Assembly (NCBI GenBank): GCA_002298155.1
Contig: DBME01000259.1
Coordinates: 1 to 8,008 of the forward strand
Direction: 5' to 3'
Length of the DNA stretch: 8,008 nucleotides
Source: Holophagaceae bacterium UBA706
GTDB lineage: Bacteria; Acidobacteriota; Holophagae; Holophagales; Holophagaceae
This document shows, piece after piece, positions 1 to 5,785 of the stretch (positions are counted from its first letter, which is position 1; every line of letters starts with the position of its first letter). The notes below the pieces were generated by a model. That model did not search any database, had not been told where the DNA came from, and saw only the letters and a list, made by a program, of their open reading frames with translations. A program made the translations under genes and the position numbers.

Positions 1-836
<836 letters not shown>

Positions 837-1124
837 CTAGGCGAGGACGGCGAGGATCTCGTCCTCGCGGACGATGACGTGGTCGACGCCTTCGATCTTC
901 ACTTCGGTGCCGGTGTACTTGCCGATGAGGACCTTGTTGCCGACCTGGACGGACATGGGCATGCGCTTGCCGTCATCCGCGAACTTGCCGTCGCCCACGG
1001 CGACGACTTCCGCTTCCATGGGCTTTTCCTTGGCGGTATCGGGGATGATGATCCCTCCCTTGACCGTTTCAGCAGGTTCGCTGCGCTTGAGCAGGACACG
1101 ATCGTAAAGGGGCTTGATTGCCAT
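837..1124 (-). CDS. groS: Co-chaperonin GroES (10 kDa subunit)
   Basis: GroES is the heptameric lid that closes the GroEL chamber. The product is 95 residues, close to the usual 94-97, beginning MAIKPLYDRVLLKR. The mobile loop that contacts GroEL is at about residues 17-33 and carries the hydrophobic GGIIIP motif. Further family stretches are GKYTGTEVKIEG near residues 68-79 and the final VREDEILAVL. An in-frame ATG exists four codons upstream at 1136, but I chose 1124 because GGAGG lies five bases before it and because GroES proteins normally begin right at this residue. The gene is first in the groESL operon. HrcA repression through the CIRCE element upstream is expected, with induction by heat or misfolded protein. 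Confidence 0.98.
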   Translation of the reverse strand: MAIKPLYDRVLLKRSEPAETVKGGIIIPDTAKEKPMEAEVVAVGDGKFADDGKRMPMSVQVGNKVLIGKYTGTEVKIEGVDHVIVREDEILAVLA

Positions 1125-1129
1125 GTTGG

Positions 1130-1134
1130 CCTCC
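1130..1134 (-). promoter_or_regulatory. Ribosome binding site that fixes the groES start
   Basis: Read on the minus strand this is GGAGG, five bases before the ATG at 1124-1122. It overlaps the alternative upstream ATG at 1136-1134, which has no purine-rich site of its own. This favours the shorter 95-residue product. Confidence 0.85.
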
Positions 1135-1148
1135 ATTTGAAGTGGGAT

Positions 1149-1164
1149 CCCGGAGCAATCCGGG
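1149..1164 (-). other. Small hairpin in the groESL leader
   Basis: On the minus strand CCCGGA and TCCGGG form a perfect 6-bp stem closed by a TTGC loop. It lies in the expected untranslated leader between CIRCE and groES, about 25 bases before the start codon. It could stabilise the messenger or tune translation with temperature. That role is a guess, since such short stems also occur by chance in GC-rich DNA. Confidence 0.35.
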
Positions 1165-1170
1165 GGGCTG

Positions 1171-1197
1171 TTAGCACTTACTATCAGCGAGTGCTAA
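1171..1197 (-). promoter_or_regulatory. CIRCE operator (HrcA binding site)
   Basis: In the direction of groES the arms are TTAGCACTC and AAGTGCTAA, separated by the 9-base spacer GCTGATAGT. The known CIRCE consensus is TTAGCACTC, nine bases, GAGTGCTAA, so the left arm is perfect and the right arm differs at one base. The site lies 46 bases upstream of the groES start and overlaps the -10 box by two bases, where bound HrcA would block transcription. HrcA is the heat-shock repressor whose own folding depends on GroEL; hrcA itself is not in this window. Confidence 0.96.
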
Positions 1198-1224
1198 GGT
1201 AGAACGCCCATTTCTCCCTGTCAA
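1196..1224 (-). promoter_or_regulatory. Sigma-70-type promoter of groES-groEL
   Basis: On the minus strand a perfect -35 box TTGACA (1224-1219) is followed by exactly 17 bases and then TACCTT (1201-1196), which matches the -10 consensus at three of six positions. Transcription would start near 1189, inside CIRCE, giving a leader of about 65 bases. A strong -35, ideal spacing and an overlapping operator are what a housekeeping-sigma, HrcA-repressed promoter should show. The weak -10 is the main doubt. Confidence 0.8.
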
Positions 1225-1287
1225 GATCCAATTTGAGAATCTTAGTCATTTCAGCTAATATTTTATTACAAATCTAATTTGGATCTT
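1223..1287. repeat. 9-bp inverted repeat around the AT-rich divergent region
   Basis: AAGATCCAA at 1223-1231 is repeated in inverted form as TTGGATCTT at 1279-1287, with 47 bases between. The left arm overlaps the groES -35 box by two bases. The pair brackets the candidate rightward promoter and an AT-rich block that stands out from the GC-rich surroundings. It could be a pair of regulator half-sites or a chance repeat; the sequence alone does not decide. Confidence 0.4.
1233..1261 (+). promoter_or_regulatory. Candidate promoter for the zinc-ribbon / yggS operon
   Basis: TTGAGA (1233-1238, five of six matches to the -35 consensus) is followed by 17 bases and TAATAT (1256-1261, four of six matches to the -10 consensus). 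Transcription would begin near 1268 and leave a leader of about 70 bases before the ATG at 1339. It would be divergent from, and nearly back-to-back with, the groESL promoter. The AT-rich context raises the chance of a false match. Confidence 0.55.
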
Positions 1288-1298
1288 TGGGGGAGATT

Positions 1299-1328
1299 GG
1301 GGGGCCGCGGTACCCCCCCGAGGGGGTA
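1299..1328 (+). other. Competing G/C-tract hairpins ahead of the zinc-ribbon gene
   Basis: A run of seven C (1313-1319) can pair in two exclusive ways. Upstream, GGGGGG (1299-1304) pairs with CCCCCC (1313-1318) across an 8-base loop. Downstream, TACCCCC (1311-1317) pairs perfectly with GGGGGGT-type sequence GGGGGTA (1322-1328) across the tetraloop CCGA. The downstream stem contains the only AG-rich tract (1321-1326) that could serve as a ribosome binding site for the ATG at 1339, although it lies 12 bases from the ATG, further than usual. The pairing is seen directly; a regulatory role is inference. Confidence 0.4.
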
Positions 1329-1338
1329 GGCTATAGAC

Positions 1339-2046
1339 ATGAGTCAGCTTGCCCTCCTGATCGAACTCCAGACCGTGCACGAGAACCTGCACGTCATCCA
1401 CCGGGACCTGACAGCTTTTCCACCGGACCTGGCAGCTCTCGATTCCGAGCTGAAGAATCTTGCACGGAAGCTGGAAGAAACCGCCAAGGCCCTCGCCAGC
1501 GCGCGGACCCAGCAGGCCACCCTCACCACCAGCCTGGCCTCGGCCACGAAGCTGGAGGAGTTCTCCAAGGCCGCCGTCAAGGACGCCAAGCAGAAGGTGC
1601 AGTTCACCGCCGCCATCCGCGAGCTGGACGACCGGCAGCGCCAGAAGGCCGCCGTGGCCCGTCCCCTCAAGGACATCGAGACCCGCATCGAGGCCCTGGA
1701 CAACGCCCGCACCGAGATGGAGGCCCGCCAGATCGAGGCCCGCCGCCAGTTCGACGAGCTCCGCGCGATCTTCCTCTCCGAGCACGAGAACCAGGTGGCG
1801 GCGGAGAAGGTCCTCCTCACCCGCCGGGCCGAGATCGAGAAGCTCCTGGATCCCACCATGGTCGTGAAGTTCGACCGGCTCATCCAGCAGCGCCAGGGGC
1901 GCGCGGTGGCCGGCATCGACCGGGGCTCCTGCGGCGGCTGCCGCACGCGGCTCCGCACGCCGTTCCTCGCCCAGCTCCGCGAGGAAAAAATCCTCTTCTG
2001 CGAATCCTGTCAGCGGATTATCTACGACCCTGCCCAGCATCAGTGA
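1339..2046 (+). CDS. Coiled-coil protein with C-terminal C4 zinc ribbon (zf-RING_7 / DUF164 family)
   Basis: The 235-residue product has a long charged helical region at about residues 30-175, predicted as coiled coil from its heptad-like Leu/Ala and Lys/Glu/Arg pattern. A compact C-terminal zinc ribbon follows, with C198-x2-C201 and C221-x2-C224 as the four probable zinc ligands. The stretch RLIQQRQGRAVAGI before the first cysteine pair is typical of the family. The related Helicobacter protein HP0958 (FlgZ) is reported to support flagellar biogenesis through RpoN and a flagellin mRNA, but most homologues have no firm function, so I do not assign one. There is no signal peptide, so it should be cytosolic. 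Its ribosome binding site is poor: AGGGGG lies 12 bases upstream and may be buried in a hairpin. The gene ends four bases before the yggS-type gene and is probably co-transcribed with it. Confidence 0.9.
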   Translation: MSQLALLIELQTVHENLHVIHRDLTAFPPDLAALDSELKNLARKLEETAKALASARTQQATLTTSLASATKLEEFSKAAVKDAKQKVQFTAAIRELDDRQRQKAAVARPLKDIETRIEALDNARTEMEARQIEARRQFDELRAIFLSEHENQVAAEKVLLTRRAEIEKLLDPTMVVKFDRLIQQRQGRAVAGIDRGSCGGCRTRLRTPFLAQLREEKILFCESCQRIIYDPAQHQ

Positions 2047-2050
2047 GTCC

Positions 2051-2719
2051 ATGGCCATGAGCCAGCTGGAAGCCCGAATTGCCCGGTTGCGCTCCCGCAT
2101 CCAGCGGGCCTGCGAGAATTGCGGCCGGAACCCGGCCGACGTCGAGCTGCTGCCCGTCTCCAAGCGCCAGCCCCCGGCCCTGGTGCGCGAGGCCGCGGCC
2201 CTGGGCTTCTCCCGCTTCGGGGAGAACTACGTCCAGGAAGGCATCCTGAAGGGTCAGGAGGCGCCGGGCCTGGAGTTCGTGCTCATCGGCCCCCTGCAGC
2301 GCAACAAGGCCAGGACGGCCCTGACCCATTTCCAGCAGATCATGACCGTGGACCGCCCCGAACTGGCCACGCGCCTGCGCGCCCTGGCCCAGGAACTCGA
2401 CGTGGTGCGCGGCATCTGGCTCCAGGTGGACCTCTGGGGCGAGGAGACCAAGGTGGGCGGAGCGGACGCGGGCGGCCTGGAGGCGGTGTTCCAGGCCCTG
2501 GAGGGCGATCCCCGGCTGCCGGTCCAGGGCTTCATGGCCATCCCTCCCCCGGAGGATCCCGGTTCCTTCCATGCGCTGGCACGGCTGCGCGAGACCTGGG
2601 AGCAGCGGGAAGGCAGACGCCTTCGCCTGTCCATGGGGATGAGCGGCGATATGGAGGACGCCATCCGGGCGGGAAGCGATCAGGTGCGGATCGGCACGGC
2701 CTTTTTCGGCTCACGCTGA
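2051..2719 (+). CDS. yggS: YggS/PLPBP-family pyridoxal phosphate homeostasis protein
   Basis: The 222-residue product matches the single-domain PLP-binding YggS/PROSC family, TIM-barrel proteins that hold PLP and influence vitamin B6 and amino/keto-acid balance without known catalysis. The PLP lysine is K38 in LLPVSKRQP. Other family blocks follow in order: FGENYVQE (57-63 region), IGPLQRNK (79-86), QVDLWGEETKVG (125-136), GFMAIPP (160-166), the phosphate-binding LSMGMSGDMEDAI (193-205) and VRIGTAFFGSR at the end. The usual His before IGPLQ (HFIG in E. coli, from memory) is replaced, here FVLIG. The start at 2051 lies four bases after the preceding stop; a second in-frame ATG at 2057 is equally possible, and neither has a clear Shine-Dalgarno, so translational coupling is likely. 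A weak terminator candidate follows. Confidence 0.93.
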   Translation: MAMSQLEARIARLRSRIQRACENCGRNPADVELLPVSKRQPPALVREAAALGFSRFGENYVQEGILKGQEAPGLEFVLIGPLQRNKARTALTHFQQIMTVDRPELATRLRALAQELDVVRGIWLQVDLWGEETKVGGADAGGLEAVFQALEGDPRLPVQGFMAIPPPEDPGSFHALARLRETWEQREGRRLRLSMGMSGDMEDAIRAGSDQVRIGTAFFGSR

Positions 2720-2741
2720 TCCCCTGGGGGCCGCCTTTTTT
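2707..2741 (+). terminator. Weak Rho-independent terminator candidate after yggS
   Basis: CGGC (2707-2710) can pair with GCCG (2730-2733), enclosing a small CCC/GGG stem (2721-2723 with 2727-2729). CC and then six T at 2736-2741 follow. The T-run is good but the helix is short and interrupted, and it overlaps the last codons of the gene. It may give only partial termination, so read-through into the chemoreceptor gene is possible. Confidence 0.4.
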
Positions 2742-2749
2742 GCCATAAT
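2741..2749 (+). promoter_or_regulatory. Candidate extended -10 promoter for the chemoreceptor
   Basis: TGCCATAAT contains the extended -10 signature TGn followed by CATAAT, five of six matches to TATAAT. No credible -35 box lies 16-18 bases upstream, as expected for an extended -10 promoter. Transcription would start near 2756, about 60 bases before the ATG. I looked for a sigma-28 or sigma-54 promoter here and saw none that was convincing. Confidence 0.4.
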
Positions 2750-2817
2750 TTAGGTTCGACCGATTTCAATTCGATGTACCCTTTGCCATTCCCAACCAGT
2801 CCGGCTAGGAGCCTACG

Positions 2818-4365
2818 ATGGAATTCTGGAAATCACTTAGCATCAGGAAAAAGCTGATCTACTCCATCCTCGCGCTCACCACCCTTCTCGCGCTGACGGC
2901 GGGCGTGGTTTCCGGCCTGAAGCTCGCCGGCACCCAGACGGACCACATGAAGACCAAGGGGCATAGCCTATCGGCCGTTCTTGCCGAAGCCACCACGTCC
3001 TCCTACCTCTCCGACGACCTGGGCACCACCACGGGCGCCACGGAGCGGGCACTGGAATTCGTGAAGGACGACCAGGACGTGAGCATCGCCGCCGTGGTCT
3101 CCGTGGACGTTGCCACCAAGGCCCCCAGCGTCAAGTTCCAGAAGCGCTGGCGCGTTGATTCCAAGGTGGACACTGCCGCCCTTGCGGAGCCCCTGGGCAA
3201 AGGAACCCTGGAATACAACAAGAACGGATTCATGGTCGTCGCGACCCTCCTCGGCCAGGAAGCCCAGGACAACTCCAAGAAGGTTTACCAGATGCTCGTC
3301 CTGAACGACGCCAGCATCTCCAGGGAGAATACCAAGAGCCTCATCATGATGATCGTCCTCGGGCTGGCCATGGTCGGTCTCGGCTTCGTGGCCTCCCAGC
3401 TGCTGGGCAACGCCATCGTCAAGCCCCTCGAGACCATCCAGACCCGCATGCGCGACATCTCCGAAGGCCAGGGCGACCTCACGGCCCGCCTCGACGTGGA
3501 CGGCAACGACGAGATCGCCCAGCTGTCGGTGCACTTCAACCACTTCGTGGAGAACATCCAGAGCATCGTCCAGCAGGTGATCACCATCTCCACCAACATC
3601 GCCTCGGGCTCCCTGCAGATGACCGCCGGCATGTCCGAGATGGCCTCCACCGCCGACGCCATCGCCCACACCGCCGAGAACCAGAAGTCCAGCGTCCGCC
3701 AGGCCAACGACAGCGTCGGCACCATCGCCAACTCCTCGAAGGTCATCTACTCCACCGTGGCCGACGCCCTGAACGTGTTCGACCAGGCCCAGGACGCCGC
3801 CGGCAAGGGCGGGACGGCCGTGGGCGCCGCGGTGAGCGGCATGCAGGTCATCAACCAGAACTCCAAGCAGATCGGCAACATCCTCAACGTCATCACCGAG
3901 ATCGCCAACCAGACCAACCTGCTGTCCCTGAACGCCGCCATCGAGGCCGCCAAGGCCGGCGAGCACGGCAAGGGCTTCGCGGTGGTCGCCGAGGAAGTGC
4001 GCAAGCTGGCCGAACGCAGCGCCCAGGCCGCCAAGGAGATCACGGCCCTGATCCAGACCTCCAGCAAGAGCATCGACGACGGCACCTCCATGGTGAACAC
4101 CGCCGGCGCCGCCCTGAAGAGCATCGAGGAGGCCATCCGGGCCAGCGCCGAGCGGATGAAGACCATCGGCGGCCAGAGCCAGACCCAGAGCCAGGACAGC
4201 ACCACGGTGGTCAGCGCCATGAGCAGCCTGTCCAGCATCGCCGAGGGCAACGCGGCCGCCACCGAGGAAATGGCCGCCACGATCCGCGAAACGACCCGCA
4301 CCGTCAACGAACTCAGCAACCTGGCCGAGACCCTCAACAACCTCGTGTCACGATTCAAGGTTTAG
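2818..4365 (+). CDS. Methyl-accepting chemotaxis protein (transmembrane chemoreceptor)
   Basis: The 515-residue product has the standard receptor plan. A short cytoplasmic N-terminus SIRKK leads into TM1 (about 13-33). A periplasmic sensor region of about 140 residues (34-173) follows, then TM2 (about 175-197), a HAMP domain beginning [11 protein letters not shown] (201 onward, to about 250) and a long coiled-coil signalling domain. The receptor tip is unmistakable: [18 protein letters not shown] at 361-378, then [18 protein letters not shown]. This tip contacts CheA and CheW. The sensor region may be a small Cache- or CHASE8-like fold, but I cannot assign it or its ligand. The protein ends VSRFKV, with no NWETF-like CheR/CheB tethering pentapeptide. 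AGGAG at 2807-2811, six bases before the ATG, supports the start. No other che genes are in view, so it is an orphan receptor here. Confidence 0.97.
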   Translation: MEFWKSLSIRKKLIYSILALTTLLALTAGVVSGLKLAGTQTDHMKTKGHSLSAVLAEATTSSYLSDDLGTTTGATERALEFVKDDQDVSIAAVVSVDVATKAPSVKFQKRWRVDSKVDTAALAEPLGKGTLEYNKNGFMVVATLLGQEAQDNSKKVYQMLVLNDASISRENTKSLIMMIVLGLAMVGLGFVASQLLGNAIVKPLETIQTRMRDISEGQGDLTARLDVDGNDEIAQLSVHFNHFVENIQSIVQQVITISTNIASGSLQMTAGMSEMASTADAIAHTAENQKSSVRQANDSVGTIANSSKVIYSTVADALNVFDQAQDAAGKGGTAVGAAVSGMQVINQNSKQIGNILNVITEIANQTNLLSLNAAIEAAKAGEHGKGFAVVAEEVRKLAERSAQAAKEITALIQTSSKSIDDGTSMVNTAGAALKSIEEAIRASAERMKTIGGQSQTQSQDSTTVVSAMSSLSSIAEGNAAATEEMAATIRETTRTVNELSNLAETLNNLVSRFKV

Positions 4366-4369
4366 AAAC

Positions 4370-4396
4370 TCACCTTTCCCTTGGTGCTGCCGATAA
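4370..4396 (+). promoter_or_regulatory. Candidate sigma-28 (FliA) flagellar promoter
   Basis: GCCGATAA at 4389-4396 is a perfect match to the FliA -10 consensus. Eleven bases upstream, the standard spacing, lies TCACCTTT (4370-4377), matching TAAAGTTT at five of eight positions. The element begins five bases after the chemoreceptor stop codon and about 35 bases before the next start, so it would drive only the small exported protein, with a leader of some 25-30 bases. I noticed no second GCCGATAA elsewhere in the window by eye. The weak -35 is the main uncertainty. Confidence 0.6.
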
Positions 4397-4430
4397 GTCT
4401 TCTGCATCGCCCATCTCCTGGAGGTAGCCA

Positions 4431-4847
4431 ATGGGGTTCAAAACCACAGCTCTACTAGCGCTGGCCTTTGCAGCCACGGGCCTCTCCGCTGGGGATCTGC
4501 CCGCCAACGTCCAGGCCAAGTTCATCAAGATCCTGGCCAGCAGCGCGGGTTCCGCGGGCAAGGTCGCTTGCAAGGACGCCGCCCTGGCCGGAGAGCTGGC
4601 CAAGGTGGAAGTCACCGCTGACGGCGGCTCCAAGGTCGCCTGGGCCAGTTCCGAAGGCGAGGTCAAGGCGCTCAAGGGCGCCGGCAAGCTCGTCATCTGC
4701 GGCAAGCTGGAATGGCTTCCCGCGGGGGGCGCCATCGCCATCGTCGAGGAAGGCGGGAAGCCGCAGATTTATCTGCATATGGGCAATATCGCGGCCTCGG
4801 GCGTGACGCTGTCGGACGCGGTGCTCAAGATCGGCAAGAAGCTCTAA
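4431..4847 (+). CDS. Small exported protein, possibly a short YfiR-like (DUF4154) protein
   Basis: The 138-residue product starts with a clear signal peptide: Lys4, a hydrophobic core at about residues 6-18, and probable cleavage after Ala20 (GLSA before GD). The mature part is about 118 residues with two cysteines, C47 and C90, which could form a disulfide in the periplasm. The C-terminal third, LPAGGAIAIVEEGGKPQIYL then a Leu/Ser-rich end (ASGVTLSDAVLKIGKK), resembles the end of YfiR/DUF4154 proteins, where a GGMI-type strand, a strand ending in a FEIN-like motif and an AGL-iss-LL helix occur. Known YfiR is a periplasmic repressor of a diguanylate cyclase and is longer, about 170-190 residues. 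This relation is from memory of the motif and is tentative. GGAGG at 4420-4424 sits six bases before the ATG. A probable sigma-28 promoter precedes the gene and a strong terminator follows. Confidence 0.85.
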   Translation: MGFKTTALLALAFAATGLSAGDLPANVQAKFIKILASSAGSAGKVACKDAALAGELAKVEVTADGGSKVAWASSEGEVKALKGAGKLVICGKLEWLPAGGAIAIVEEGGKPQIYLHMGNIAASGVTLSDAVLKIGKKL

Positions 4848-4867
4848 ATTTAATCATACCTCCAATT

Positions 4868-4907
4868 AGGACCGGCATCCTCCCCGATGCCGGTCCTGGT
4901 TTCGTTT
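4868..4907 (+). terminator. Strong Rho-independent terminator
   Basis: AGGACCGGCATC (4868-4879) and GATGCCGGTCCT (4886-4897) form a perfect 12-bp stem with the 6-base loop CTCCCC. GGTTTCGTTT follows, a T-rich though interrupted tail. It lies 20 bases after the stop codon of the small exported protein and should end rightward transcription. Confidence 0.9.
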
Positions 4908-4981
4908 AAGCCATTAGTGGGCCTGGTATTGAATCCAATGGTTTCACCCCCTGCGCCCTTCCATTCCCGACAACCTAAAGC

Positions 4982-5023
4982 CAAAATCTTCTCCTCAGCG
5001 ACCCTCCGCGAGAGAAGATTTTG
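4982..5023 (-). terminator. Stem-loop, probable terminator of the leftward operon (possibly bidirectional)
   Basis: CAAAATCTTCTC (4982-4993) and GAGAAGATTTTG (5012-5023) form a perfect 12-bp stem. The 18-base interior can extend it through TC/GA and GCG/CGC pairs with two single-base bulges, leaving the loop ACCCTC. The A- and T-tracts at the foot of the stem put four T at the 3' end of the helix on either strand, as in bidirectional terminators. It lies 63 bases beyond the stop of the leftward NAD(P)-binding gene, so ending that operon is its most likely job. The rest of 4908-5086 shows no gene. Confidence 0.7.
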
Positions 5024-5086
5024 TCGAATTTATTCGCAGGACTTCCGGGATGCTGCACCAGGGGGAAACATGGATAGTGGGGCGGT

Positions 5087-5785
5087 TCAGCCGGCCATGA
5101 TCGGGTGGTGGAGGGCAAGGCCGCTCAGGACCTTGCCGCCGGTGCCCGGGGGGTTCTCCAGGCAGGTCCAGATCATGGCCTTGGCCACCTGCTCGGCCTG
5201 GATGGGGGCGTAGCGCCAGATGGTGCGGGACTGGGGGGCCAGGAGCTTGGCGGCGGCCAGGTAGGGCCTGGCCAGGAAGATGGCCGAAAGGCGTTCGGCA
5301 AGCCGGAACTCCTCCCGGGGGCCCAGGAGGAGCGAAGGGCGCAGGATCAGGTACGGCAGGCCGCTGTCCACCAGCACCCGCTCGGCCTCGGCCTTGGTTT
5401 CCAGGTAGAGGCCGCGGGGGTGGTTCGCGCCGGCGCTGGAGACCAGGGCGAAATGCGGCTTCTCGGGCAGCTGGGCCAGGCGGTGGATGAGGGCCGCGGG
5501 GATGCCCAGGTCCACGTCCCGGAAGGCCTCCGGGGATCCGGCGCGCTTGAGGGTGGTGCCGATGGCGCAGAAGAGGAGGTCGCAGGGGATCTCCGTGCCC
5601 AGGCGCGCCAGATCGGCGTCGGAATGGTAGTCGAAGACCACTTCCTTCACCCGGCCCGACAGGCTCCGGAGGGTTCCCGGGCGGCGGACCAGGGCGGTGA
5701 ATTCCACCTCCCGGCGCTCGTCGAGCTGGCGCACCAGCTCACGTCCCACGAGGCCGGTGGCCCCGGCGATGACGATCTGCTTCAC
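5087..5785 (-). CDS. NAD(P)-binding Rossmann protein, TIP30/HTATIP2-like atypical SDR
   Basis: The 232-residue product begins with the dinucleotide-binding motif GATGLVG (8-14) after a first strand KQIVIA. The block CAIGTTLKRAGSPEAFRDVD (73-92) closely follows the CxxGTTxxxAGS..F..VD pattern of the TIP30/HTATIP2 branch of atypical short-chain dehydrogenases. An active-site-like SSAGA (116-120) and Y127-x3-K131 follow, then ILRPSLLLGPRE. Substrate and reaction are unknown; in bacteria such proteins are usually annotated only as NAD(P)H-binding oxidoreductases. It is cytosolic, with no signal peptide or membrane segment. The start is GTG at 5785, which overlaps the ftsW stop in the four-base arrangement GTGA, and AAGGAGG lies seven bases upstream inside ftsW, so translational coupling is likely. 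It is the last gene of the leftward operon. Confidence 0.9.
   Translation of the reverse strand: MKQIVIAGATGLVGRELVRQLDERREVEFTALVRRPGTLRSLSGRVKEVVFDYHSDADLARLGTEIPCDLLFCAIGTTLKRAGSPEAFRDVDLGIPAALIHRLAQLPEKPHFALVSSAGANHPRGLYLETKAEAERVLVDSGLPYLILRPSLLLGPREEFRLAERLSAIFLARPYLAAAKLLAPQSRTIWRYAPIQAEQVAKAMIWTCLENPPGTGGKVLSGLALHHPIMAG

Noticed and set aside
1125..1136. Upstream ATG of groES giving MEAN before MAIK
   Set aside because: The upstream ATG has no ribosome binding site and itself overlaps the GGAGG used by the ATG at 1124, and the family normally starts at MAIK-like sequence.
1289..1326. G-quadruplex in the leader of the zinc-ribbon gene
   Set aside because: Only three long G runs are present (1289-1293, 1299-1304, 1322-1326), with a long C tract between the last two that favours duplex hairpins.
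1255..2163. A 302-codon frame on the minus strand over the zinc-ribbon gene and part of yggS
   Set aside because: It spans two well-supported genes and the intergenic promoter region, has a biased Leu/Gly/Ala composition and no domain signature.
2750..2817. Sigma-54 or sigma-28 promoter before the chemoreceptor
   Set aside because: No GG/GC pair at sigma-54 spacing was found. The best sigma-28-like -10 (ACCGATTT at 2759-2766) has poor matches and no -35 partner.
2968..3966. A 332-codon open frame antisense to the chemoreceptor
   Set aside because: Its product is a low-complexity Gly/Asp/Val/His-rich sequence with no recognisable motif, and the opposite strand encodes an unmistakable chemoreceptor. 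Long antisense frames are expected in GC-rich genes.
4887..5213. A possible 108-codon gene in the convergent intergenic region
   Set aside because: It starts inside the terminator stem, runs through the second hairpin and into the 3' end of the leftward gene, has no ribosome binding site and matches nothing I know.
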